A stretch of DNA of 64,000 nt from Callorhinus ursinus (Eukaryota > Chordata > Mammalia > Carnivora > Otariidae): positions 15,936,970-16,000,969 of the forward strand of contig NW_020312902.1 in assembly GCF_003265705.1 (NCBI RefSeq), read 5' to 3'. This document shows, piece by piece, positions 48,150 to 60,075 of the stretch (within the stretch, counting starts at the first letter, position 1; every line of letters starts with the position of its first letter). The notes under the pieces are model-generated. The model worked only from the letters and a program-made list of their open reading frames with translations, made no database searches and was not told where the DNA came from. The position numbers and the translations under genes are program-made.

Positions 48150-48852
48150 TATTTTTTTTTAAGATTTTATTTATTTATTTGAGAGAAAGCACGCAGGAGC
48201 AGGGGGAAGGGCAGAGGGAGAGAGAGAAGCAGACTCCCCACTGAGCAGGGAACCCCAATACAGGCTCCATCCCAGGACCCCAGGATCATGAACTGAGCCG
48301 AAGGCAGACACTTAACTGACTGAGCCACCCAGGCGCCCCTATTTTTTTTTAAATTTTATTTATTTATTTGAGAGAGAGCACAGAGAGAGAGTGAGAGGGA
48401 GAAGCAGACTCCCTGCTGAGCAGAGAACATGCCCAGAGCTCTATCCCAGAACTCTGAGATCATGACCTGAGCTGAAGGCAGATGCTTAACTGACTGAGAC
48501 ATTCAGGTGCCCCGCTCCTATTTTTTTTTTTAAGATTTATTTATTTATTTGAGAGAGAAAGCATGCCCACATGTGCACATACAAGCAGGGGCAGGGGGAG
48601 GGGAAGAAGGAGAGAGAGAGAATCTCAAGCAAACTCCCCTCTGAGCACGGAGCCAGATAGGGAGCTTGATCCCAGGACCCTGAGATCTTGATCTGAGCCG
48701 AAAACAAGAGTCTGACGTTTAACTGACTGAACCACCCAGGCGCCCCTAAAGATTTTATTTTTAAGTAATCTTTACACCCAGTGTGGGACTTGAACTCACA
48801 ACCCCAAGATCAAGAGTCACATGCTCCACTGACTGAGCCAGCCAGGCGCCCC
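48150..48852 (-). repeat. Four antisense SINEs in a row
   Basis: Copies end at 48339, 48513, 48746 and 48852. The last is the short type (AAGTAATCTTTACACCCAGT). Each inserted in or next to another's tail. Confidence 0.88.
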
Positions 48853-48874
48853 TTATGACTTCTTGATGAATGCC

Positions 48875-49010
48875 TGTTTACCCCACTAGTCCTTGAGCTT
48901 CATAAATGCAGGGAATATGTCTATTTTGCTCAACATCATTCTCCTAACTGGGCACATACTAGGTACTCGGATAATATTTGCTGCATGACTGATTGGATGG
49001 GTGAAATCCT
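48875..49010 (+). mobile_element. L2 3' end fragment
   Basis: CCTTGAGCTTCATAAATGCAGG, ATGTCTATTTTGCTCAACATC and GGGCACATACTAGGTACTC follow the L2 3' consensus. Confidence 0.65.
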
Positions 49011-49079
49011 CAGCTTATAAATCTGGGTGACACTCGTCGTTTCTCCAGGATAAACACACCCCCAAGCTTGTCTGGTCTT

Positions 49080-49225
49080 TTGGCTCTTGGCCTCAGCTTT
49101 CTCATCTGTAAAACGGGGATAATATCTACCTCAGAAGGATGTTTATGAGGATCAAATGAGATCATATATGTTAAAGAGCATTACACAATGTAAAGTGTTA
49201 AGCAGCCATCAGTAATTATTACCAA
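49080..49225 (+). repeat. MIR element
   Basis: TCTCATCTGTAAAACGGGGA, GGATCAAATGAGATCATATA and CATCAGTAATTATTACC. Confidence 0.75.
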
Positions 49226-49249
49226 AAAAGTTAAATTTGTACAAATTTC

Positions 49250-49427
49250 AATTTTTTTTTAAGATTTTATTTATTTACTTGACAGAGAGAAAGCACAGAG
49301 GGAGAGTGAGAGGGAGAAGCAGACTCCTCACTGAGCCGGAGCCCAATGCAGGGCTTGATCCCAGGACCCTGGGATCATGACCTGAGCTGAAGGCAGACGC
49401 TCAACCAGCTGAGCCACCCAGGCATCC
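49250..49427 (-). repeat. Carnivore SINE
   Basis: Reverse copy ending CCACCCAGGCATCC, flanked by TTTCAATTT-like duplications. Confidence 0.9.
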
Positions 49428-49469
49428 TTCAATTTCTTTTTAATAAAACTGAATTAAATTAACTTAAAA

Positions 49470-49605
49470 GGAAAGTCACGATCTGGTGACTGGTTGCACA
49501 ACAATGTGAAATGTACTTAACAATACTGAATTACACACTTAAAAATAGTTAAGGTAGTACATTTTAAGTTACATATATCTTACCACAATTTTTAAAAAAT
49601 GTAAA
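49470..49605 (+). mobile_element. L1 3' end fragment
   Basis: Contains GACTGGTTGCACAACAATGT, TACTGAATTACACACTTAAAA and a poly-A-like end, matching old L1 3' UTRs. Confidence 0.6.
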
Positions 49606-49734
49606 GGAAGGCTATAAAATGGGAACAGTTTTAAGATAAAGAGTTAATGTGCATACTACCTAAAAAGCTTACCCTTAGTCCTATCTATGACCCTTGATAA
49701 GTGGTTAAAACATAGATACGCTCATCTTATAGAC

Positions 49735-50335
49735 TCCAGTGTCTCCAGATCCACCTGTCATTAGCTTCCAGAAATATCTTCCTAAAACACAAGTTAGCTC
49801 ATGCCATTCCCCTTTAAGAACAAAAGAAATTCTCAGGGCAAAGGTCAGAATCCTGAGATTAGCCCTGACTCTTCCTTTCCAGGAAGAGTTCCATCAACCC
49901 TCTGCGTCCCAGCATTTCACATTTTAGCTTTAGAAAGTCACAACTCCATTACACAAATACTATATTTCATGTTTTTCAACCCCTTTACCTCTCTCCACAT
50001 TGTTTTATCTCTCCAGACATCTTCTCATCTGGACAAATCTTACTCTTTGTTTGGCCTTAGCTCTAAAGCACTTGACCTGCAAAAGCCTAACCTGCTTCAA
50101 ACAGAGTCAAACCCTTCTTTCTCTGTCTTCCACACATAGGACTTTGCCCGAACTGCCTGCTGGTATTGTGCTTCCACCAATGGAATAAAGTAATTATATA
50201 TTTTCTATACTACCTGGCTCCCTCACCCTATCCCAAATGGTCATTTTTGTTAGGGCACTCATCCTTGAGGGAAGCACACAGCACTAGGCCCATAGACGGC
50301 ACTCAGAATATGTCTGTTGCTTTGAATTGAATAGG
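49735..50335 (+). mobile_element. L2 fragment
   Basis: TTAGCTCATGCCATTCCCCT, GGAAGAGTTCCATCAACCCT and a terminal GGCACTCAGAATATGTCTGT block match the L2 ORF2 end and tail. Confidence 0.6.
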
Positions 50336-50344
50336 CATCTAGGG

Positions 50345-50850
50345 GAAATACAAACAGTAAATATGTATGTATCTTAAAGACTCAACTTCCTCAGTAATTA
50401 TGGAAATGCAAATTAAAGACTATATGTATAGTATGGTCCCAATTAACAGCCATTAAACCAAGTAAAAATTAAATACCCAACGCCAGTCAAAGCCCTGGGA
50501 AAAGATACATCCACACCTGGCTGGTGGCCAGGTAAATTGACTTAACCCTTCTAGAAGCACACTTAGGTAATACTTAGCAAAAGCCAACTGGTATGCTTTG
50601 ACCCAATCCCTCACCTAGAAACGCAAAACCCAGTGATATAGGCCAAAACAAAACAAAACAAAACAAAAAACTGTATGTACTGAAACACGTCAGCAGGTGA
50701 TTAAATTATTAAACACTTAATAGTATAAAACAGCTTATAGCTACCAGAACATGGAGAAACATGAAACCATGTTTGCAAAATAATGTGAGAGAAAACAATA
50801 TTTAAGACTGTATCTATCCTATTACCTCAGTTACCTTAGTTTCTATCTTT
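50345..50850 (+). mobile_element. Old L1 fragment
   Basis: TATGGAAATGCAAATTAAAGAC and CACACCTGGCTGGTGG-like strings are decayed L1 ORF2. An AAAAC simple repeat lies at about 50645-50670. Confidence 0.5.
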
Positions 50851-51026
50851 TTTTAAAGATTTTATTTATTTATTTCACAGAGAGAGAGAGCGAGAGCAGG
50901 AACACAAGCAGGGGGAGTGGGAGAGGGAGAAACAGGCTTCCCATTTAGAAGGGAGCCCGATGCGGGGCTTGATCCCAGGACCCTGGGATCATGACCTGAG
51001 CTGAAGGCAGACGCTTAACTGAGGTG
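50849..51026 (-). repeat. Carnivore SINE with deleted head segment
   Basis: Reverse copy in which GAGCCACCCAG is missing, so CTTAACTGA joins GGTGCCCC. Confidence 0.88.
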
Positions 51027-51959
51027 CCCCAGTGATGATGTTTTTAAAGATTGAAGTTGAAAAGAAACACTAAAACGTGAGATCATTTGATGGGGTGGGT
51101 GATATTATAGGAAAAAAATTAGAAGTATTTTAAATTTTCTTTCATGATATTTTAAAATTGATGTCACAAGATTTTGGAATCCAGGGAAAAATGCTTTTAA
51201 TGACATAGGAAGTGCTCTGGATAGAATGTAGAATTTTAAAAATGTAGGATTTGTGGAGCAAAAACATGAAAGACTGTAGATAGAATATTTGTAAACTTTC
51301 TTTAGAGGAAAAAATATGGAAGAAAACTATGCTGAAAAGAAACATTGGAAGGAAATACAACAAAAATGCTAACAGTTTGGATGGTGGAATATGGGTGATT
51401 TAAAAATTATTTTTGTAATCAGTAAATGTTCAAAACTAATAGGTGACTAAAATTTCTCGGGTTGAATCTCTCTTTTCTGTGTTCTGTCACTAAATTGGCT
51501 TTTCTGCTTCTACTTTCCGTACCCTCAGATCCTGCATGTCCATGTCAGGTCATCTCTCCCCAGTATTTTTACTGTCTTGGTTTTGCTTCTATATTTCTTC
51601 CTGTGCCTTTGCTGGTCTTCTTCCCATACTTCCCACCTCTTTAATGCTATTGTTTCTTAAAGTCCTGTCCCTGTCACTTACTCCATCTCAGTGTATACTC
51701 TTTCCTGGCTAACTCTCTTTCATGATTTCACCTGTTACTTCTATTTGGCTAACTCCAAACTACTTATCTTCCATCTTGACCTCTGTTCTCTGTTCTTGCT
51801 CATATTTCCAACTTCCTACTGGACTCTCCACCTGCCTGATCTGAGTTACAGATAGCTCACATTCAGGTGTAGAAAGCCAGCTCACTTTCTTCCTAACCTG
51901 TTCTTTTTACTGACTTCCCTATTTATATTTAAAGTCCCCACCAGGCTCCCAGGCTCCTA

Positions 51960-52150
51960 GGCAGGACAGGCTACGTAATTTGTGAGGCTTAATGCCAAAT
52001 GAAAATGTAAGGTTCTTTGTTCAAAAATTATGAAGACTCTCAAGATAGTGACAGCAGAACATGAAGCCGAGCATAAGGTACTTCTAAGTGCAGGGCCCTG
52101 TGTGGTTGCACAGGTCATGCACCCATGAAGTCAACCCTGTGCTCAGGCTT
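51960..52150 (+). mobile_element. Ancient DNA-transposon-like repeat, family unassigned
   Basis: GGACAGGCTACGTAATTTGT, TTGTTCAAAAATTATGAAGA and GCACAGGTCATGCACCCATG are strings I associate with a dispersed old mammalian repeat but cannot name securely. Confidence 0.35.
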
Positions 52151-52449
52151 ACCTCTGGGGGCCTATCTTTAATTCCTCTCTCTCCTTTATTTTGGTTTGG
52201 TTGACAGGGTATATAGTGCATCCACTCACAAAGATGGGAAATAATGGAAGAGGAATAAATTTGAATAGTGGGGTGAGAGGGAGATGAATTCAGTTTGAGC
52301 CCTATGAATGCAAGGAACACCAGATCAGAGGATCCAATAACCAGGTGTCTAAAACTCAGGCTGTCAAACTGCCTTCAACTCTCAGGGGAGAGGATACCGC
52401 TGAACTCTTGGCTGTGGATGAAATTGGCCAAGGAGAGGTCAAGCAGGGC

Positions 52450-52850
52450 CTTTCAAACTGGGGTCCATAAACCATTCACACTGTCACCTCCAGCTTGTTA
52501 AAAATGAAGTCTCCTGGGGCACCTGGGTGGCTCAGTAGGTTAAGCATCTGCCTTCGGCTCAGGTCATGAACCCAGAGTCCTGGAATCGAGCCCGCATCAG
52601 TTGGGGGGGGTGGTCACTGCTCAGTGGGGAGTCTGCTTCTCCCTCTCCCTCTGCCTGCTGCTCACCCTGCTTGTGCTCTCTCTCTCTCTTAAATAAATAA
52701 ATCTCTTTTTTAAAAAACGAAGTCTCCTGGGTTCATGCCAGCCTTCTGATTGTGAATATATTTAGAGGTAGGTAGGGGCTTGGGAACCACAGTTTCAACA
52801 AGCTTCCCAGGTGATTCTTTTGCTCATTAGAGTTTGGGAACTATTAATGT
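52450..52850 (+). mobile_element. MER20-like hAT remnant split by a SINE
   Basis: CTTTCAAACTGGGGTCC at one end and CCAGGTGATTCTTTTGCTC, AGAGTTTGGGAACTA at the other. The SINE at 52516-52715 interrupts it with duplicated GAAGTCTCCTG. Confidence 0.5.
52516..52715 (+). repeat. Carnivore SINE
   Basis: Duplication AAAATGAAGTCTCCTG / AAAACGAAGTCTCCTG. Confidence 0.94.
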
Positions 52851-52919
52851 TCAGAAGTCAGAAGCTCAGAGTCAGAAGATTGAAGAGGCTACAACCCCAG
52901 GGGAAATACCAATGTACAA

Positions 52920-53495
52920 GGTAGTGGCTTTCATAATTTTTTGATTGAGACACACAAGGAGAAATACATGTTATGTTGTAACTCCACACATACACATGTA
53001 TTGGAAACATCTTTCAAAACATACACATCCTTTCCATGTTGTGTCTGATATTTTTATTCCACTGTATTTCATTATTTAAAAATGCCCATCATGGGGTGCC
53101 TGGGTGGCTCAGTTGGTTAAGCATTCTACTCTTGATCTCAGCTCAGGTCTTGATCTAATGATCGTTAAGTTCAAGCCCCACATTGGGTTCCACACTGGGG
53201 GTGGAGATTACTTAAAAAAAAATTCCCATCATGGGGCACCTGGGTGGCTCAGTTGTTGGGCGTCTGCCTTCGGCTCAGGTCATGATCCCAGGGTCCTGGG
53301 ATCGAACCCTGCATCGGGCTCTCTGCTTGGTGGGAAGCCTGCTTCTCCCTCTGCCACTCCCCCTGCTTGTGTTCCCTCTCTCACTGTCTTTCTCCCTCTG
53401 TCAAATAAATAAATAAAATCTTTTAAAAAAATGCCCATCATGACCCACTAATAGGCTGCATCTTGTAATTTGAAAAACACTGGTTAAGGAGTTAG
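52920..53495 (+). mobile_element. hAT-Charlie-like remnant holding two SINEs
   Basis: The right end CATGACCCACTAATAGGCTG then TTTGAAAAACACTGG and the left end TAGTGGCTTTCATAATTTTT look like terminal parts of a non-autonomous hAT element. Confidence 0.45.
53093..53425 (+). repeat. Short-type then full-type SINE at one target
   Basis: Short type 53093-53217, full type 53233-53425. The target AAATGCCCATCATG appears three times (53079, about 53219 as AAATTCCCATCATG, 53428). Confidence 0.92.
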
Positions 53496-54095
53496 CAGAG
53501 GGAGAGGGTGTTGCTGGGGGCCAGGAAAATATAAATCTAAACTCTCCACAGGTTCTTCAGAATCTAAACTATGTTTCAAAGTTTTTGAGAGCAAGCCTGT
53601 ATCTGAGCCATCTTTGAAGAACCCTCAGTTCTTCACTTGTTAACTGTTACTGGACAAATGAATTCATGGAGGCCATGGCTCCACCAAGAGCCCATAGTGA
53701 CCCCTGCTGTCCAAGCCACCAGCCCAGGTCGGAAGGAGGCTATGCAAGATGGGGCAGCCCCAACAGATGTAGGTACTAAAAGGAAGGTTGGAAGTGGCTA
53801 GAGAGAAGCCGCCCTGGCTTTGGCCATGTCATCTGTTCACCAGTCCTGCTAAGGATTGTCTCTGTCTTGTAGGCTGCACTTGCCTTTCTTCTCAAGGGCC
53901 TCCCTGACCCAACCTGTCTCACATCCACCTACTGTCGACATCATCAACCTTAAAAAAGAAAGTAAGAAAAACATTAAGCTAAGTGAAAGAAGTCAAACAC
54001 AAAGACTACATACTGTGATGCCATTTATATCAAATTCTATTTCTTTGAGTCCTTTCTCTTTTTTCTTGATAAGTCTGGTTAGAGGTTTATCAATT

Positions 54096-54290
54096 TTTTA
54101 AAAGATTTTATTTATTTATTTGACAAAGAGATAGAGACAGAGAGCACAAGTGGAGGGAATGGCAGAGGGAGAGGGAGAAGTAGGCTCTGCACCAAGCAGA
54201 GAGCCTGATGCAGGACTCAATCCCAGGACCCTGGGACCATGACCCGAGCCAAAGGCAGATGCCTAACCATCTGAGCCACCCAGGCGCCCC
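54096..54290 (-). repeat. Carnivore SINE
   Basis: Duplication GGTTTATCAATTTTT on both sides; inside the antisense L1. Confidence 0.94.
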
Positions 54291-54322
54291 GGTTTATCAA
54301 TTTTTTAATATATTTTTTTATT

Positions 54323-54487
54323 GGGTGCCTGGGTGGCTCAGTTGGTTGAGCGTCTGTCTTCGGCTCGGGTCATGATCCCAGGGTCCTGGGATCAGGTCCC
54401 TGCTTCTCCTTCTCCCTCTGCTGCTCCCCCTGCTTGTGCTCTCTCTCTCTCTCTGTGTCAAATAAATGGATAAAATCTTTTTAAAAA
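54323..54487 (+). repeat. Carnivore SINE, internally shortened
   Basis: GATCAGGTCCCTGCTTCTC joins sequence that is normally about 30 bases apart. Confidence 0.88.
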
Positions 54488-54517
54488 TACATTTTTTAAT
54501 TTAAATTCAATTAATTA

Positions 54518-54714
54518 GGGGTGCCTGGGTGGCTCAGTCTTTAAGTATCTGCCTTCAGCTCATGTCATGATCCCAGGGTCCTGGGATCGAGCCCCGCATC
54601 AGGCTCCCTGCTCAGCTGGGAGTCTGCTTCTCCCTCTCCCACTCCCCTGCTTGTGTTCCCTCTCTCGCTCTGTCTCTCTATCAAATAAATAAATAAAATC
54701 TTAAAAAAATAAAT
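54518..54714 (+). repeat. Carnivore SINE
   Basis: Perfect duplication AAATTCAATTAATTA (54503-54517, 54715-54729). Confidence 0.95.
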
Positions 54715-54818
54715 AAATTCAATTAATTAGCATATAATGTAGAATTGGTTCCAGAGGTATAGGTCTGTGATTCATCAGTCTTATATAATACCCAGTGCTC
54801 ATACATCACATGCCCTCC

Positions 54819-55019
54819 TTTTTTTTTTTTTAAGATTTTTATTTATTTATTTGACAGAGAGAGACACAACGAGAGAGAAAGCACAAGTAGGGGGAGTGGG
54901 AGAGGGAGAAGCAGGCTCCCCACTGCGCAGGGAGCCCAATGTGGGGCTCGATCCCAGGACCCTGGGACCATGACCTGAGCCGAAGGCAGACGCTTAATGA
55001 CTGAGCCACCCAGGTGCCC
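54819..55019 (-). repeat. Carnivore SINE
   Basis: Duplication CATCACATGCCCTCCTT / CATCATATGCCCTCCTT. Confidence 0.94.
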
Positions 55020-55482
55020 CATCATATGCCCTCCTTAATGTCCATCACCCAGTTACCCCATCCCTCCACCCTTCTCCCCTCCAGCAACCCTCAATTTTGA
55101 TTTTTTTCAAAGAGCCAGCTCCTGGTTTCACCAACCTGTTCTATTTTTTTTTTTTAGTTTCTATATCATTTATTTCTGCTCTAATCTTTATATGAAATTC
55201 TAAAAAAACCCCACAAAATCACAGTGGCAAAGAGCAGGTCAGTGGTTGGATAGAGCTAAGTGTTAGGTAAGGAGATTGATTGCAATGGAGTAAAGGGAAG
55301 TTTTCATGGTGATGGAAATATTTTATATCCATTGTTATTTGATATAATTGTTATATTGTTATAATTGTTAAGAGAGCTGTCTATGGGAAGGTGAACTGGG
55401 TGAATAGGAGAAGTGGTGAGCCTTTTGACATTTTTGGGAATTTTTTCTGAGTGTACTACTTAAGAAATAAATAGCTAAAATA

Positions 55483-55600
55483 GAGGCACCTGGCTGGCTC
55501 ACAAGGTAGAGCATGCAACTCTTGATCTCAGGGTCGTGAGTTCAAGCCCCAGTTGGGCATAAAGCTTACTTTAATAGAAAAGAAAAGAAAAGAAAAGCTA
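55483..55600 (+). repeat. Short-type carnivore SINE
   Basis: tRNA-like head with GTAGAGCATGCAACTCTTGA and a GAAAA-repeat tail. Confidence 0.85.
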
Positions 55601-55633
55601 ATATAAAACAGGTATAAAAATAAACTGAATTTA

Positions 55634-55809
55634 GGTGTGTCTAGGTGGCTCGGTTGGGTGTCTGACTCTTGGTTTTGGCTTGGTCCTGATCTCAGGGTCA
55701 TGGGATTGAGCCCTACATGGGGCTCTGTGCTTAGCGCGGAGTCAGCTTGGGATTCTCTCCTTCTCCTCTGCCCCTCCCCCACGTGCACACACACACACAC
55801 ACACACACA

Positions 55810-55840
<31 letters not shown>

Positions 55841-55862
55841 AAAATAAATAAAATCTTCTAAA
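55634..55862 (+). repeat. Carnivore SINE with AC/CT microsatellite
   Basis: Perfect duplication AAATAAACTGAATTTA. The 3' part has expanded to an AC run then a CT run (about 55789-55836). Confidence 0.94.
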
Positions 55863-56395
55863 AATAAACTGAATTTAGACTCAGAATTTTTTAAAGAGAG
55901 AAACATGATTATTTTTAGACTCAAATTTGAAGTGGGTCATACCTGTTATATGAACATATTGATATTTTAAAAATACAATTATAACAACAACAACAACAAC
56001 TAACATTTACTGAGTGTTGCCATGTACCAGGCATCGGCTAAGAACTTGAGACATACAGAAGTTAAATAATGTGTCTGAGATTATACAGCTAGCCAGAAGC
56101 TGTGAATTTCTGAAGGTGACTGGATCCTTATAGCATGGCAGAGACTAAGGTGGATGTGTAAGTGCTTCCTGTGGGAGTAAAGTGGGTGTGATAAGAAAGA
56201 AAGTTTGCTGTACTTGCCCACAAAAGGCCTTGGTCTGAAAGCTGAGCTGAAACAACTAGCAGGCCTCAGAGAACAGGTCCCGGGGCTGAAGATCTAAGGG
56301 TCATGTTGTGGGAGTTACACCCCAATCAGAATTCTCCATGTTTAATCAAAGGGAAATAAGCAAGGCAGGCAAGACATTAAGGATTTCCAGTATAG

Positions 56396-56590
56396 GGTGC
56401 CTGGGTGGCTCAGTCGTTAAGCGTCTGCCTTCGGCTCAGGTCATGATCCCAGGGTCCTGGCATCGAGTCCCACATCGGGCTCCCTGCTGGGCAGGAAGCC
56501 CACTTCTCCCTCTCCCACTCCCCCTGCTTGTGTTCCTGCTCTCGCTATCTCTCTGTCAAATAAATAAATAAAATCTTTAAAAAAAAAAAA
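56396..56590 (+). repeat. Carnivore SINE
   Basis: Duplication AAGGATTTCCAGTATA / AAGGATTTCCAGTATG. Confidence 0.95.
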
Positions 56591-57898
56591 AGGATTTCCA
56601 GTATGAGTCAGGAAAACCTGATCTGAGATGGTTGGTCACCTAGCAGGGATGTAGGGCTAATGTATGCCTTTCGGCAGCTGGAAGGGCCATGATAGATGAG
56701 AGACATTCAGGGAAAAGAGGAAAAATGGGGAAATAGTTGGAGGGGTAGAAGTCGTATAGGGTCTATGGTAGAGAAGTCGCCCCCAGTTAGCCCTATACAT
56801 GGCTTCAGGGACAGAATGGGCTCAGAAGGCCAACTAGTGGATGGAACAGTGTATTACGTAATTAACCCTAAGGCCTGAACATCTCCAGATTGTCTGATGG
56901 GGTGGGCTGGGCCATTGAAAGCCAGTGTCTGCATGCTAACCTTCCACTCAGTTGAATAGATCTTTTCCAAACCTCAATTTCCACTGCTTCCTTGAGACCT
57001 CACTTTTCTAATTCCTCTGTGGAAAAAAACCAACCTCCTTTGGTTTCTCCCCTGCATATCTGAGAGCTTGGAGAAATGTCAGTTTTGTCCCTGAGATAGG
57101 GAAATAGTTCATTAGTACTATCTGGATCAGTGCATTGAGTAGCTAGTTCCAATGACCTTAGCACCTGAGTCCATAGCTGGACTACTGCTAGCTGGTATGA
57201 GCCTAAATCATGTTTTCTTTTGTTTTATTTTTCTAGACTGTGTCATCCTGCCTCCCCCAATTTATTAGAACTTTTCTGAGAGCCAGGACCATGTCTGTCA
57301 CACCATCCAAACTATCGAAACCTCAAGGTTCCTACTGCCAAATATATTCATTGCTCTGTTCACTACATCCAAATGGGTCTAAGGCAGGAAACTAATAGCA
57401 CACTCAAGTTGGATAATTCTAGAAAAGTTTAATAAGGGAACTATTAAACTAATAAACTGGTGTAGGGAAATACAGGTGGTGGCCACTTTACCCCTAGAAG
57501 GAAGGAATGGGGGAAGGGAGCCATTACTAGAATACAGAGACACACAGAGCTTTGTGGAGAGGGCTGCCTGACAGGAGCTGTGACCTGTTATCAATTGCCA
57601 TAGGTGCCCACAGCAACCCTGCAGATTGAGATCCTCCCACCCTCTGATCTCTTGCTGGTGCTGCACATTAGCCAAGTTCAACCAGAAGCCTGAGGGCCTA
57701 GGAGCCAGTAAATAAGTCAATATAGGTTGACTTCCAGAGAAGGATAGAGTGAAACTACAATGGTAAACAGAACATCATCTTTAACCTAGACTCCTGCAGT
57801 AACCTTACCTATTGTCTGATTTCTTCACAGCTGCCAAAGCAATCTTTTTTTTTATTGTGATAAAATATATAAAGATGAAAACTACCATTTTAACTATT

Positions 57899-58098
57899 TT
57901 TTCATTTTTTAATTTTAATTTATTTGACAGAGAGAGAGAGAGTGTGCGCACAAGCAGGGGGAGTGGCAGGCAGAGGGAGAGGGAGAAGCAGGCTTCCCGC
58001 TGAGTAGAGAGCCTGATGTGGGGCTCAATCCCAGGACCCTGGGATCATGACCAGAGCCAAAGGCAGACACTTAACCAACTAAGCCACCCAGGCACCCT
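57899..58098 (-). repeat. Carnivore SINE in an L1-like flank
   Basis: Reverse copy ending CCACCCAGGCACCC; preceded by TGTGATAAAATATATAAAGA, an L1 3' piece in reverse. Confidence 0.9.
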
Positions 58099-58154
58099 TA
58101 TTATAACTTTATAATAAGTTTAAATTGAGAAGCATTACAAGGTTTTAAGGAGGG

Positions 58155-58285
58155 AAATGACATCAATATATATGTTTATATAACATATAATTTATAATTT
58201 ATACATATATATTATTTATATATAATATATATTTATAATCTTTATATGTAGATTTAGATTTTATATATTATATAGATACAGATTT
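58155..58285. repeat. AT-rich low-complexity tract
   Basis: Runs of TATATA, ATTTAT and TAATAT with almost no G or C. Confidence 0.9.
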
Positions 58286-58289
58286 TATT

Positions 58290-59107
58290 ATTTTTTAAAG
58301 ATTTTTATTTATTTATTTGAGAGAGAGAGAGAGAGCATGAGAGGGGGGAGGGTCAGAGGGAGAAGCAGACTCCCCACTGAGCAGGGAGCCCAATGTGGGA
58401 CTCAATCACGGGACTCTGGGATCATGACCTAGCTGAAGGCAGTCACTTAGCCAACTGAGCCACCCAGGCACCCCGATTTTATTATTTTTTTATTTTCTTA
58501 AAGATTCTATTTATTTGAGAGAGAGAGAGAGAGCGAGAGCAAGCAAAGGGGAGGGGGAAAGGGAAAAGGAGAAGCAGACTCTCTGCTGAGCAGGGAGCCC
58601 TACACAGGACTTGATTCCAGGACCCTGGGATCATGACATGAGCCAAAGGCAGACACTTAACCGACTGAGCCACCCAGACACCCTAGATTTTAAAGATTAT
58701 ATTTATTTATTTTGAGAGAGAGCATGAGTGCAGGAAGGGACAGAGGCAGAGGGAGAGAGACTCTCAAGCAGACTCCATGCTGAGTGTGGAGCCCTACACA
58801 GGGCTCGATCACACAACCCTGAGATCACGACCTGAGCTGAAATCAAGAGTGGAACACTTAATCGACTGAACTACTACACCCTCAATCTATATTTTTATTT
58901 TTTTTTTTTTTTTTTTTTTTTTAAAGATTTTATTTATTTATTTGAGAGAGAGAATGAGAGATAGAAAGCACGAGAAGGAAGAGGGTCAGAGGGAGAAGCA
59001 GACTCCCTGCCGAGCAGGGAGCCCGATGCGGGACTCGATCCCGGGACTCCAGGATCATGACCTGAGCCAAAGGCAGTCGCTTAACCAACTGAGCCACCCA
59101 GGCGCCC
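58290..59107 (-). repeat. Four to five antisense SINEs in a row
   Basis: Copies end at 58474, 58683, about 58880 and 59107. The last, with a 23-base poly-T, has a perfect duplication CTCAATCTATATTTTTA (58880, 59108); the first has GATTTTATTATTTTTT. Confidence 0.9.
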
Positions 59108-59124
59108 TCAATCTATATTTTTAA

Positions 59125-59690
59125 AAGTCTGCATTAGAGCCCCTGGAAAAGTTAAACATACAATTACTATATGACCCAGAAATTTCACTCTTATATATAT
59201 ATCCAGAAGAATTGAAAATAGGGACTCAAACGAACACATGTATGCTAATGTTCACTGTAGTATTATTCACAATAGTCAAAGGTTGAAACAACCAAAGTGT
59301 CCTTCAACAGATGAATGGATAAACAAAATGTGGTATATGTATACAATGGAATATTAATCAGCCATAGAAAAGAATAAAGTTCTGATACATGGTGTAACAT
59401 GGATAAGCCTTGTAAACATAATGCTAAGTGAAAGAAGTCAGACATAAAAAGAAAAATATTGTATGATTTCATTTATATGAAATATCTGACACAGGCAAAT
59501 TCACAGAGATGTAAAGTAGGTGAGGGGTTATCAGGGGCTTCGGGGTGAGAGGAATGGAAAAATATTGCTTAGTGGGTAGTTTCTGTTTGGGATTATAAAA
59601 AAATTTTGGAAATAGATAATAGTGATGGTGGCAGAACATTGTGAATATAATTAATGCGACTGAATTCTACACTTTAAAACAGTTAAAATG
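59125..59690 (+). mobile_element. L1 ORF2 C-terminal end and 3' UTR
   Basis: AACAGATGAATGGATAAACA, AATGGAATATTAATCAGCCA and CACTTTAAAACAGTTAAAATGG follow L1 ORF2 then 3' UTR order on the plus strand. Confidence 0.85.
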
Positions 59691-59815
59691 GAGGCCCTGC
59701 TTATTCTCCCTCTCCCTCTTCCTGTCCCGCCCCCTGCTTGTACTCTCTCTGTCAAATAAATAAATAAATAAATAAATAAATAAATCAATCAATCAATCAA
59801 TCTTTTTTAAAAAGG
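59690..59815 (+). repeat. 5'-truncated SINE with AAAT/AATC microsatellite
   Basis: Starts at CCCTGCTTATTCTCCCTCTC; tail expanded to AAAT repeats then AATC repeats (59755-59800). Confidence 0.85.
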
Positions 59816-59886
59816 TTATAATAATCCGGAGAATGTAGTACTGGCCTAAGGACAGACATACATCAATGGAATAGAACTGAGAGCCA

Positions 59887-60074
59887 GGGGCACCTGGGTG
59901 GCTCAGTAGGTTAAGCATCTCCCTTCAGCTCATGATCCCAGGGTCCTGGGATCGAGTCCTGTATTGGGCTCCCTGCTCAGTGGGGAGCCTGCTTCTCCCT
60001 CTGCCTGTGCTCCCCCTACTTGTGCGTTTTCTCTCTCTCTCTCCCTGACAAATGAATAAATAAAATCCTTAAAG
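59887..60074 (+). repeat. Carnivore SINE
   Basis: GGGGCACCTGGGTGGCTCAG head; no clean duplication seen. Confidence 0.92.
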
Positions 60075-60075
60075 A

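Larger units (their letters stand above)
53965..55200 (-). mobile_element. Antisense L1 composite, broken by four SINEs
   Basis: AAAGAGCCAGCTCCTGGTTTC and TTATTTCTGCTCTAATCTTTA are L1 ORF2 in reverse. GATTCATCAGTCTTATATAA, GTCCATCACCCAGTTACCCC and CCCCTCCAGCAACCCTCA match the caniform L1 3' UTR in reverse. SINEs at 54096, 54323, 54518 and 54819 divide it. More than one L1 copy may be present. Confidence 0.65.
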
